Source: Ruminiclostridium sp. (GTDB taxonomy: Bacteria > Bacillota > Clostridia > Oscillospirales > Ruminococcaceae). Taken from it: a stretch of 64,000 nucleotides of DNA. Under the pieces are notes generated by a model. It worked only from the letters and a program-made list of their open reading frames with translations. It did no database searches and had not been told where the DNA came from. How positions within the stretch are numbered: position 1 is the stretch's first letter; the number at the start of each line of letters is the position of its first letter. The position numbers were made by a program, and so were the translations under genes. The stretch covers positions 1 to 64,000 of the forward strand of contig JAGBMA010000236.1 in NCBI GenBank assembly GCA_017635095.1, in the 5' to 3' direction. Shown piece by piece: positions 15,580 through 22,997 of this stretch.

Positions 15580-16468
15580 ATTTACCGCGGAAGCCGACGG
15601 CGACCGCATCGACAAGGCTGTATCCGAAGCCTCCGGCGGTGAGCTCACACGTTCCTTTGCGGCAAAGCTCATAGAAGACGGCGCCTGCAGGGTGAACGGT
15701 ATCGTTGTACCGAAGAATTACAGGCTCAAAGCCGGCGACGAGGTTTCGGCAGATATTCCGGAACCGCAGGAGACCGATATACTGCCGGAGAACATACCCC
15801 TCGATATCATATATGAGGACAGCGACCTGCTGGTGGTCAACAAGCCCAAGGGCATGGTAGTCCACCCGGCTCACGGTCATTTCAGCGGCACTCTCGTGAA
15901 TGCGCTGATGTACCACTGCGGTAACAGTCTTTCCGGAATAAACGGCGAACTTCGCCCCGGTATCGTCCACAGGATAGATATGAACACAAGCGGGCTGCTT
16001 ATCGTCGCGAAAAGCGATGCTGCACACAAAGGGCTTGCTGAGCAGATAAAGGTCCACAGCTTCACCCGCGAATATGAGGCAGTCGTCTGCGGCTGCATAA
16101 AAGAAGGCGGCACAGTCAGCGCACCCATTGGCAGGAGCAGAACAGACCGCAAGAAGATGTGCGTTACCCCGGAGAACAGCCGTGAGGCTGTCACCCATTA
16201 CAGCGTTATCGCGAATTACGCGAATTACACTCATCTGCGGCTTCGGCTCGAAACGGGGCGCACCCACCAGATCCGCGTCCACATGGCTTATATCGGTCAC
16301 CCGGTAGCGGGAGACGATGTTTACGGTAACGGAAAGCCTGCGTCTCTCTGCGGACAGTGCCTGCACGCAAAGCACATCGGCTTCACACACCCGATAACAG
16401 GGAAGTGGCTTGAGTTCGAGAGCGAGCTTCCGGAATATTTCACAAAATTTCTGAAAAGTCTGAGATAA
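15566..16468 (+). CDS. RluA/RluD-family pseudouridine synthase (YlyB-like)
   Basis: A 300-residue RNA pseudouridine synthase. The N-terminal S4 domain (about 12-75: DRIDKAVSEASGGELTRSFAAK) is followed by the catalytic domain with IVHRIDMNTSGLL near 133; the aspartate is the nucleophile, and the usual Leu of HRLD is Ile. The RTHQIRVHMAYIGHPV and LHAKHIGFTHP motifs follow. It overlaps lspA by 14 nt; the lspA-rluD pair is conserved in Firmicutes (ylyB). The rRNA target is not deducible beyond the family. Confidence 0.93.
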   Translation: MERLEFTAEADGDRIDKAVSEASGGELTRSFAAKLIEDGACRVNGIVVPKNYRLKAGDEVSADIPEPQETDILPENIPLDIIYEDSDLLVVNKPKGMVVHPAHGHFSGTLVNALMYHCGNSLSGINGELRPGIVHRIDMNTSGLLIVAKSDAAHKGLAEQIKVHSFTREYEAVVCGCIKEGGTVSAPIGRSRTDRKKMCVTPENSREAVTHYSVIANYANYTHLRLRLETGRTHQIRVHMAYIGHPVAGDDVYGNGKPASLCGQCLHAKHIGFTHPITGKWLEFESELPEYFTKFLKSLR

Positions 16469-16471
16469 GAT

Positions 16472-17275
16472 ATGAATTTTAAAGATGTACTGATAGTGAC
16501 CGACCTTGACGGTACACTGCTTGATGACAAGAAAAATATAGCGCCGGAGGACATAGCGGCGATAAACGAGTTCCGTAACGAAGGCGGATATTTTGCGGCC
16601 GCAACGGGACGCGGAGCTGTCATGTCGCGGCGTATAATAGATGAACTCGATATCCGCACGCCCTGCGTTATCTTCAACGGCGCGGCGGTATATGATTTCA
16701 AGGCTGATAAGTTCCTCTGGCACAGCGATATGCCGGATATAGCGGACGAGTATATAAGAATGCTCGAAAAAGAGTTCCCGGACATAGGTATCGAGATACT
16801 CTACGAAAAGGATATATACGTTACCCACAACAATCAGACTGTTCAGGAGCACCTTGCTCTGGAGCAGCTCAGCGCTTCGTACTGCAGTCTCGGGGAAGTT
16901 CCCGGAAGCGGCAGGATAAAGGTGCTTATCGCCTACCCGGAGGAGAAGATACAGGCTGTTATAGATTTCACTCAGGAACACTGCAAAGAGGGTGTGAACT
17001 GGGTACATTCCTCGCCGATGTATTACGAGATGCTCCCGGAGGGGATCAGCAAGGCAGCGGGCGTAAAGAAGCTTATCGAGCTGCTTGGGTTTCAGGATAA
17101 GTTCGTGGCTGCGGCAGGTGATTACGGCAACGACCGGGCTATGATAGCCGAAGCCGACCTCGGTGTTGCAGTCGCCAACGCGCTTGACAGCGTGAAAGAA
17201 GCTGCCGATCTCATCGTGAGCGATAACAACCATGCGCCGATGAGTCAGATGATCGAGCATATAAGGAGTCTTTGA
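16472..17275 (+). CDS. Cof-type HAD-superfamily phosphatase
   Basis: A 267-residue haloacid-dehalogenase-like hydrolase of the Cof (IIB cap) subfamily. Motif I VTDLDGTLLDD near residue 9, motif II AATGRG near 45, motif III lysine in the GVKKLIELLG region, and motif IV AAGDYGNDRAMI near 208 are all present. Such enzymes dephosphorylate sugar phosphates, FMN or PLP; the substrate cannot be assigned. It starts 3 nt after the pseudouridine synthase. Confidence 0.92.
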   Translation: MNFKDVLIVTDLDGTLLDDKKNIAPEDIAAINEFRNEGGYFAAATGRGAVMSRRIIDELDIRTPCVIFNGAAVYDFKADKFLWHSDMPDIADEYIRMLEKEFPDIGIEILYEKDIYVTHNNQTVQEHLALEQLSASYCSLGEVPGSGRIKVLIAYPEEKIQAVIDFTQEHCKEGVNWVHSSPMYYEMLPEGISKAAGVKKLIELLGFQDKFVAAAGDYGNDRAMIAEADLGVAVANALDSVKEAADLIVSDNNHAPMSQMIEHIRSL

Positions 17276-17276
17276 T

Positions 17277-17750
17277 ATGTTCCGGCAAATGAGACGTTTC
17301 AAACAGGAAGTCTCCCGTGAGGACTGCATAAAGATACTCAGCGAGGAGAAGCGCGCTGTGCTCAGCGTAAACGGCGACGACGGCTACCCGTATGGAGTAC
17401 CCATAAATTTCTGGTACGACAGCACCGCCGACAAGATCTATTTTCACTGCGCAAAGGCCGGTCATAAGCTGGACGCCATGACCCGGGACGACAAAGTCTG
17501 CTTCACCGTGTATAATACCGGTTATCAGAAAGAAGACTGGTCGTATTATGTCACAAGCGTTATCGTTTTCGGCAGGGCGAAAGTCATGACCGATGAAGCG
17601 GAAATGCGCGAAAAGATAAAGAAGTTCGGCCTGAAGTATTATCCTACCGAGCCGGAAGTCGATGAGGAGATACGCAAGGACTTCCCGCGGGTGAATTTTG
17701 TCGAGATAACCATAGAGCATATGACAGGGAAGCTCGTGCATGAAAAATAG
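17277..17750 (+). CDS. Pyridoxamine 5'-phosphate oxidase-fold (NimA-like) flavin-binding protein
   Basis: A 157-residue split-barrel protein. The N-terminal MRRFKQEVSREDCIKIL and the segment RAVLSVNGDDGYPYGVPINFWYD are typical of the NimA/HugZ-like branch of the PNPOx superfamily, which binds FMN; IYFHCAKAGHKLDAM follows. The reaction is unknown; some relatives reduce nitroimidazoles. It starts 1 nt after the HAD gene, with AAGGAG upstream. Confidence 0.85.
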   Translation: MFRQMRRFKQEVSREDCIKILSEEKRAVLSVNGDDGYPYGVPINFWYDSTADKIYFHCAKAGHKLDAMTRDDKVCFTVYNTGYQKEDWSYYVTSVIVFGRAKVMTDEAEMREKIKKFGLKYYPTEPEVDEEIRKDFPRVNFVEITIEHMTGKLVHEK

Positions 17751-17800
17751 GTGGGAAAATGGAGTGAAACGAGATCGGAAATAACGGACTGAAGGAAGCG

Positions 17801-18043
17801 GTGGCAAATGCCGCATTACAGGCGCTGACCGAGGGAACCGATTACGACAGTATCGACGGTCTTACCTGTACATTCGGATATCTGTTCGATATTGACGGAC
17901 ATGGTCTTGAGGGGCTTTTCAAGATAATTACCGATAAATGCACGGCTTACTTTGCAGTACGCGGCGATTCTGTTATGCGGCTCAATTTTACCGAGGAGCA
18001 GTTTACTGCAACAAAGGAAACATTTCTCGAACGGCATAAGTGA
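17801..18043 (+). CDS. Small hypothetical protein
   Basis: An 80-residue protein with no recognised family. The composition is that of a compact alpha/beta fold (LTCTFGYLFDIDGHGLEGLFKI, CTAYFAVRGDSVMRL, FTEEQFTATKETFLE). The start is doubtful: GTG 17801 has AAGGAA at 17790-17795 only 5 nt away, and the frame is open about 11 codons further upstream to 17766 (giving EIGNNGLKEAV) with no standard start codon. Its neighbours are a PNPOx-like gene and a DUF6572-like gene. Confidence 0.55.
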   Translation: MANAALQALTEGTDYDSIDGLTCTFGYLFDIDGHGLEGLFKIITDKCTAYFAVRGDSVMRLNFTEEQFTATKETFLERHK

Positions 18044-18061
18044 CAGCTTGGGAGAAAAATT

Positions 18062-18427
18062 ATGGGACTGTTCGGAAAGCTTATAAAAAAAGATATACCA
18101 TCACTTGATACCGGAAAGGTTGACGGAATGGCGCAGAACGGGAATGAACTGAGGCTGCTTCTTGCCGATCCGATACCATGGAAAGACGGGAGCCTGCCGG
18201 AGAAAGACCACCTTATTCAATTGCAGGAAAAGATAAACAACTACATCGCCTTTTATGAGAGCGAACAGTACAAGAACATTTACCCCGGTTTCGTTCCCGA
18301 TAATGCGGTGATAGAGATACATTTTACAAGCGAAATGACCGGGAACTGTGAAAAGTTCCTGAACGCCGTAAACAGTCAGATAAGAATGAGCGGGATAACA
18401 GTTGAAACGCAGACAAGCGTTCAATAA
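18062..18427 (+). CDS. DUF6572-like protein
   Basis: A 121-residue protein. The layout VDGMAQNGNELRLLLADPIPW, then HLIQLQEKINNYIAFYESEQ and a C-terminal VIEIHFTSEMTGNCEKFL resembles the DUF6572 family, small single-domain proteins often found near polymorphic toxin/immunity loci. The assignment is from memory of the pattern and needs a profile search. The start at ATG 18062 has GGGAG 6-10 nt upstream. Confidence 0.6.
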   Translation: MGLFGKLIKKDIPSLDTGKVDGMAQNGNELRLLLADPIPWKDGSLPEKDHLIQLQEKINNYIAFYESEQYKNIYPGFVPDNAVIEIHFTSEMTGNCEKFLNAVNSQIRMSGITVETQTSVQ

Positions 18428-18440
18428 AGGAGGAATGCTG

Positions 18441-18944
18441 ATGCTCCGGTTAAGGCCGTATCGCAGAAGCGATGCGGAAGCTGTCATAAGATGGATAAAA
18501 AGCGAACGTGAGTTCAGGTACTGGTGCGCGGACAGATTTGAAAGCTATCCGATAACCGCTTATGATCTGAATGAGCAGTATGACGATCTCGAAGCTTCAG
18601 GCGGTGAGATATATCACTTTACGGCGTATGATGAGAGCGGTATCGTCGGGCATATCAATATCCGATTTCCCGAGCCCGATAACTTCGACACTGTGCGCTT
18701 AGGATACGTTATCATTGATGACAGCAGGCGTGGGCAGGGACTTGGTAAAGAGATGATAAAGCTTGCGCTTGAATACTCGTTCGGCATAATGAAAGCGAAA
18801 AAGGTCACTATCGGAGTATTCGCAGAGAACAAAGCGGCACTTCGCTGTTATCTTTCCGCGGGGTTCAGGGATACAGGCGTTTCCGAAAAGTTCCGTTTCA
18901 ATGACGAGGAATGGAATTGTATGGAGCTTGAAATAAATAAGTAA
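18441..18944 (+). CDS. GNAT-family N-acetyltransferase
   Basis: A 167-residue acetyltransferase. RLRPYRRSDAEAV is the usual N-terminus of RimJ/RimL-like GNATs, the acetyl-CoA loop is DDSRRGQGLGKEMIKLAL (Q/RxxGxG/A), and the end is FAENKAALRCYLSAGFRD. The acceptor is unknown. ATG 18441 was chosen: AGGAGG at 18428-18433 leaves 7 nt, while ATG 18435 would leave only one. Confidence 0.9.
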   Translation: MLRLRPYRRSDAEAVIRWIKSEREFRYWCADRFESYPITAYDLNEQYDDLEASGGEIYHFTAYDESGIVGHINIRFPEPDNFDTVRLGYVIIDDSRRGQGLGKEMIKLALEYSFGIMKAKKVTIGVFAENKAALRCYLSAGFRDTGVSEKFRFNDEEWNCMELEINK

Positions 18945-18972
18945 AAAATCATATAGAAAGGAATAAAATTCT

Positions 18973-19815
18973 ATGGACGCAAAACTCAAAAAAGATCTTG
19001 AGATCACGGCGACAAAGGTGCGTATGGGCATCATCGAGGGCGTGTACAACGCGAAGGCAGGGCATCCGGGTGGTTCTCTCTCCGTAGCCGATACGCTCAC
19101 TTACCTGTATATGCACAGAATGCACGTTGATCCGAAGAATCCCGAAATGGAGGACAGAGACAGACTTGTTCTGTCAAAGGGACATACCGCTCCCGCACTT
19201 TACTCGGTGCTGGCACAGCGCGGATTTTTCCCCGTTGACGAGCTTAAAACCCTTCGTAAGCAGGGTTCCCGTCTGCAGGGTCACCCCTCTCTCGGAAAAT
19301 GCCCCGGTATCGACATGAGCACCGGCTCCCTCGGTCAGGGCGTTTCCGCAGCCTGCGGTATGGCTCTTTCCGGCAAGATCTCGGACGAACACTATAAGGT
19401 ATATGCAATTCTCGGCGACGGTGAGATCGAGGAGGGTCAGGTATGGGAGTCCGCAATGTTTGCGGCCCATTACCAGCTTGATAATCTCGTTTTCGTCGTG
19501 GATAACAACAACCTCCAGATCGACGGCGAGATAAGCAAGGTCATGAACCCGTACCCGATAGATCAGAAGTTCGAAGCTTTCGGCTGGCACGTAATCAATA
19601 TCGACGGTCATGACTTCGATCAGATCGAAAAGGCATTCAATGAAGCTGAAAATGTTGCAAATCAACCAACCGTTATAATCCAGAAGACAACAAAGGGCAA
19701 GGGCGTTTCCTATATGGAAAACAACGTTTCGTGGCACGGGGCTGCGCCGAACGAGGAACAGTACAATATTGCCATGAACGAGCTTAAGGCACACCTTGCC
19801 GAGCTTGAAAAGTGA
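18973..19815 (+). CDS. Transketolase, N-terminal (TPP-binding) subunit
   Basis: A 280-residue half of a split transketolase. Motifs: AGHPGGSLSVADTL, SKGHTAPALY, HPSLGKCPG, GSLGQGVSAACGMAL and the TPP/Mg motif GDGEIEEGQVWE (GDG...N with DNNNLQIDG). With the second subunit it transfers two-carbon units in the non-oxidative pentose phosphate pathway. AAAGGA sits upstream at 18956-18961. The split form is common in Clostridia and archaea. Confidence 0.95.
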   Translation: MDAKLKKDLEITATKVRMGIIEGVYNAKAGHPGGSLSVADTLTYLYMHRMHVDPKNPEMEDRDRLVLSKGHTAPALYSVLAQRGFFPVDELKTLRKQGSRLQGHPSLGKCPGIDMSTGSLGQGVSAACGMALSGKISDEHYKVYAILGDGEIEEGQVWESAMFAAHYQLDNLVFVVDNNNLQIDGEISKVMNPYPIDQKFEAFGWHVINIDGHDFDQIEKAFNEAENVANQPTVIIQKTTKGKGVSYMENNVSWHGAAPNEEQYNIAMNELKAHLAELEK

Positions 19816-19832
19816 GAAAGGAGATAACGGAT

Positions 19833-20768
19833 ATGGATAAGAAAGCAACTCGTGAAAGCTACGGCGAAGCGCTCTGCAAGCTCGCCGAGATCCGCCCCGA
19901 CCTTGTTGTGCTGGACGCTGACCTGGCGGCTGCAACAAAAACGGGCATATTCAAGAAGGCATACCCCGATAAGCATTTCGACTGCGGTATCGCGGAAGCA
20001 AACATGATGGGCGTTGCGGCAGGCATCGCAACCACCGGAAAGCTTGTTTTTGCAAGCTCCTTCGCTATGTTCGCGGCCGGCCGTGCATTTGAAATAGTGC
20101 GCAACAGCATAGGCTACCCGAACCTCAACGTAAAGATCGGTGCAACTCACGCAGGCATCTCTGTCGGCGAGGACGGTGCTTCCCACCAGTGCTGTGAGGA
20201 CATAGCGCTCATGTCGGTAATACCGAATATGACTGTCATCAATCCCGCGGATCACGTCGAGGCTACTGCGGCGGTTCTCGCAATGGCTGATTACAAGGGA
20301 CCCACATATATGCGCTTCGGTCGTCTTGCAGTTCCGGTATTCAATGATCCGGAAACATACAAGTTTGAAGTCGGCAAGGGTGTGACGCTGAAAGACGGCA
20401 AGGACATCACGATCATAGCTACCGGACTTATGGTAGCGGAAGCGATCGAAGCCGGAAATGCTCTGAAAGAGCAGGGAATAGATGCCCGCATCATCAACAT
20501 ACACACGATCAAGCCTATTGACCGCGAGATCATCGAGAAGGCTGCACGCGAGACAGGAAAGATCGTGACAGTCGAAGAGCACAGCGTTATCGGCGGTCTC
20601 GGCTCGGCTGTAGCATCGGTAGTTACCGAGACTTGCCCCGTTCCGGTCATCAAGATCGGCGTAAAGGACACTTACGGTCATTCCGGTCCCGCAGTCGCAC
20701 TTCTGAAAGAGTTCGGTCTGTCCGCCGAGAATATCGTCGCGACGACAAAGGCAGCTCTTGGAAAGTAA
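19833..20768 (+). CDS. Transketolase, C-terminal subunit
   Basis: A 311-residue partner carrying the pyrimidine-binding and C-terminal domains. It starts MDKKATRESYGEAL, then FDCGIAEANMMGVAAGIA (with the conserved Glu that activates TPP), GISVGEDGASHQ, and the transketolase C-terminal domain from about 190 (ITIIATGLMVAEAIEAG, VEEHSVIGGLGSAVASV). ATG 19833 has AAGGAG 9 nt before. It lies 17 nt after the first subunit and the two are surely cotranscribed. Confidence 0.95.
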   Translation: MDKKATRESYGEALCKLAEIRPDLVVLDADLAAATKTGIFKKAYPDKHFDCGIAEANMMGVAAGIATTGKLVFASSFAMFAAGRAFEIVRNSIGYPNLNVKIGATHAGISVGEDGASHQCCEDIALMSVIPNMTVINPADHVEATAAVLAMADYKGPTYMRFGRLAVPVFNDPETYKFEVGKGVTLKDGKDITIIATGLMVAEAIEAGNALKEQGIDARIINIHTIKPIDREIIEKAARETGKIVTVEEHSVIGGLGSAVASVVTETCPVPVIKIGVKDTYGHSGPAVALLKEFGLSAENIVATTKAALGK

Positions 20769-20783
20769 ACGTAACAGTGAAAG

Positions 20784-20808
20784 GCTCCGTGATCTCACGG
20801 AGCTTTTT
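20784..20808 (+). terminator. Intrinsic terminator of the transketolase operon
   Basis: An 8-bp stem GCTCCGTG/CACGGAGC with a 4-nt loop is followed by TTTTT. Confidence 0.88.
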
Positions 20809-20825
20809 CTGAAAGTGAGAGGAAT

Positions 20826-21398
20826 ATGAAAAAAACATCGGTTATTGTATTTGCGGCAATGGTCGTTATGCTATCGGGCTGTGTAAAAAAGCCGGATGTT
20901 CCTGTCGAGTATTCGGGTTTCCACTGTGTCGGAAGCTGGAACGAGTATGATAATGCGTTCGAGATATCTTTGTATCCATTTGATATGGATTCCGAAACCT
21001 ATAAAACAGGGACAGCAGAGGTGAAGTGGTTATGGTCGAGCGACGGGAAAAGCTTTGAGCAGTACAGCGAAACATCTTCCTATGCTGAAAAACTCATGAT
21101 TGTTCCCGATGAAAGGTTTGAGGTAAATCTTGAGAACGATCCTTATGACAGAAAGCTTTCTCAGAAGATCATCCGAGCCGAGGTGAAAGGCGAGGACGGG
21201 ATAGTTCATATAGCGGCACCTTTGAGAATAATGTGGGATACCGAATATCATAACGGTTTTGCGACTCTTTATGATTCTGATGAGGACGGGCTTGTTGATG
21301 TTCTGGAATGTCAGGATGAAAACTACGACCCGTTCAACCCCGATTCCGACGGGGACGGGATAAGCGATTACAATGAATGGTATGATTTTTCTGAATAA
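20826..21398 (+). CDS. Lipoprotein with calcium-binding TSP3-type repeats
   Basis: A 190-residue putative lipoprotein. Signal MKKTSVIVFAAMVVMLSG with the lipobox Cys at 19. A beta-rich middle part has no family match. The last 40 residues hold two acidic loops, YDSDEDGLVD and DSDGDGISDYNEW, of the thrombospondin type-3 or EF-like kind (DxDxDG), likely binding Ca2+. It is probably exposed on the outer face of the membrane. The ribosome site is GAGAGGAAT. It begins only 18 nt after the transketolase terminator. Confidence 0.78.
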   Translation: MKKTSVIVFAAMVVMLSGCVKKPDVPVEYSGFHCVGSWNEYDNAFEISLYPFDMDSETYKTGTAEVKWLWSSDGKSFEQYSETSSYAEKLMIVPDERFEVNLENDPYDRKLSQKIIRAEVKGEDGIVHIAAPLRIMWDTEYHNGFATLYDSDEDGLVDVLECQDENYDPFNPDSDGDGISDYNEWYDFSE

Positions 21399-21400
21399 CA

Positions 21401-21432
21401 AAAACAGCAGCCCGTTTCCGAGCTGCTGTTTT
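21401..21432. terminator. Bidirectional terminator between lipoprotein and gap genes
   Basis: AAAACAGCAGC (21401-21411) pairs with GCTGCTGTTTT (21422-21432), loop of 10 nt. It works for the plus-strand lipoprotein and the minus-strand gap. Confidence 0.85.
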
Positions 21433-21509
21433 GTTGTATTCTGAAACTACACGCCGCATTTAAGTCTGCACACGAAAAGCTGCAAAACTATTTGATACAG
21501 CTACCGGCT

Positions 21510-21525
21510 GCGGCGCCTTCGCCGC
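21510..21525 (-). other. GC-rich hairpin abutting the gap stop codon
   Basis: GCGGCG/CGCCGC with a CCTT loop (plus-strand reading) directly follows the gap stop codon on the minus strand. No T-run follows. It may protect the 3' end or help termination at the A/T-rich stem further on. Confidence 0.5.
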
Positions 21526-22563
21526 TCACTTGAGTTCAGCGAAGTACTTGATAGTTCTTACCATCTGAGATGTGTAAGAGTTCTCGTTGTCGTACCAGGA
21601 AACAACCTGAACCTCGTAGAGATCGTCAGCTATCTGTGCAACCATTGTCTGAGTTGCATCGAAGAGGGAACCGTACTTCATGCCGATAACGTCGGAAGAA
21701 ACGATAGGATCTTCGTTGTAGCCGTAGGACTCGGAAGCAGCAGCCTTCATTGCAGCGTTGATGTCTTCCTTAGTAACGCCTGCCTTCTTAACAACAGCTG
21801 TGAGGATAGTTGTTGAACCTGTGGGAACCGGAACACGCTGAGCGGAACCGATGAGCTTGCCGTTGAGCTCGGGGATTACAAGACCGATAGCCTTAGCTGC
21901 GCCTGTGCTGTTCGGAACGATGTTAGCTGCGCCTGCTCTTGCTCTTCTGAGGTCGCCCTTTCTGTGAGGACCGTCGAGGATCATCTGGTCGCCTGTGTAA
22001 GCGTGGATAGTGCTCATGATACCGCTCTGGATAGGAGCATAGTCGTTGAGAGCCTTAGCCATAGGAGCGAGGCAGTTTGTTGTGCAGGAAGCAGCGGAGA
22101 TGATCTTGTCATCAGCTGTAAGAGTCTTTTCGTTTACAGAGAATACGATAGTCTTGAGGTCGTTGCCTGCGGGAGCGGAGATAACGACTTTCTTAGCGCC
22201 TGCATCGATATGAGCCTGGGACTTTTCCTTAGAGCAGTAGAAGCCTGTGCACTCGAGAACAACGTCAACGCCGAGCTGGCCCCAAGGACAATCCTTAGCA
22301 TCCTTTTCTGCGTAGATCTTTAATGTCTTGCCGTCAACTGTGATGGTGTTATCATCGTCGTTAGCTGTAACAGTGTGCTTGCCTTCGCCGATCTTTCCGC
22401 AGTAACCGCCCTGTGCGGTATCATACTTGAGAAGGTGAGCGAGCATGGAGGGCTTTGTAAGATCGTTGATAGCAACTATCTCATAGCCTTCTGCATCGAA
22501 CATCTGTCTGAAAGCGAGACGACCGATACGACCGAAACCATTGATTGCAACTTTAACTGCCAT
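21526..22563 (-). CDS. gap: Glyceraldehyde-3-phosphate dehydrogenase
   Basis: A 345-residue glycolytic enzyme (type I). NAD-binding [14 protein letters not shown] at the start, catalytic Cys in [12 protein letters not shown] near 160, then IHAYTGDQ, the [20 protein letters not shown] segment and the C-terminal [19 protein letters not shown] 22563 ([11 protein letters not shown]) has AGGAGG at 22578-22573; a longer frame adds 14 residues with no support. It has codon use typical of highly expressed genes and its own promoter. It is not grouped with pgk or tpi here. Confidence 0.97.
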   Translation of the reverse strand: MAVKVAINGFGRIGRLAFRQMFDAEGYEIVAINDLTKPSMLAHLLKYDTAQGGYCGKIGEGKHTVTANDDDNTITVDGKTLKIYAEKDAKDCPWGQLGVDVVLECTGFYCSKEKSQAHIDAGAKKVVISAPAGNDLKTIVFSVNEKTLTADDKIISAASCTTNCLAPMAKALNDYAPIQSGIMSTIHAYTGDQMILDGPHRKGDLRRARAGAANIVPNSTGAAKAIGLVIPELNGKLIGSAQRVPVPTGSTTILTAVVKKAGVTKEDINAAMKAAASESYGYNEDPIVSSDVIGMKYGSLFDATQTMVAQIADDLYEVQVVSWYDNENSYTSQMVRTIKYFAELK

Positions 22564-22640
22564 TGTGAGATTCCTCCTGAAAAATGAAATATTCGTGCGG
22601 TACATACTGCCTTTTACGGCACCTGTATCTTACCTACAAT

Positions 22641-22669
22641 ATTATACAGGATTTAAGCCTAAATATCAA
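22641..22669 (-). promoter_or_regulatory. Promoter of gap
   Basis: On the minus strand TTGATA (22669-22664), a 17-nt spacer, and TATAAT (22646-22641). The leader is about 70 nt. The rest of the 22670-22860 stretch is AT-rich and shows no gene. Confidence 0.82.
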
Positions 22670-22871
22670 GTGTTTTGATAATTTTTTCACACGATTTGCC
22701 ACATTTTTCCCGTAAAAAATAATTCACCGTTTTTGTGTATTTTAAACAAAATATTGATTAAATAAGGATTTGCGGCACTATATAATGAGTTTTCGATATT
22801 ATATATCACTATACCATTTAATATATACAGATATAAGCTGAAAAAATTTTTGAAAAAATGTAAAATTTTAC

Positions 22872-22900
22872 TTGACAAGAGGGGCGATTTGTTATATAAT
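22872..22900 (+). promoter_or_regulatory. Consensus promoter of rpoBC
   Basis: TTGACA (22872-22877) and TATAAT (22895-22900) are both perfect, with a 17-nt spacer. A second possible start lies just after it: TTGTTA 22889-22894 and TATAAT 22913-22918 with an 18-nt spacer. Confidence 0.88.
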
Positions 22901-22997
22901 TAAATACTGAATTATAATGGTCATACTAACCGATACAGAAAAATTTGTGCGCGTTGTTATGCCGATTTTTCAAAATAATAAGGAGTGATCTAAGCCA

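Noticed and set aside
17766..18944. Complete toxin-antitoxin or defence system
   Set aside because: Only small proteins of unknown type and a GNAT are present; no toxin domain or operon logic could be shown.
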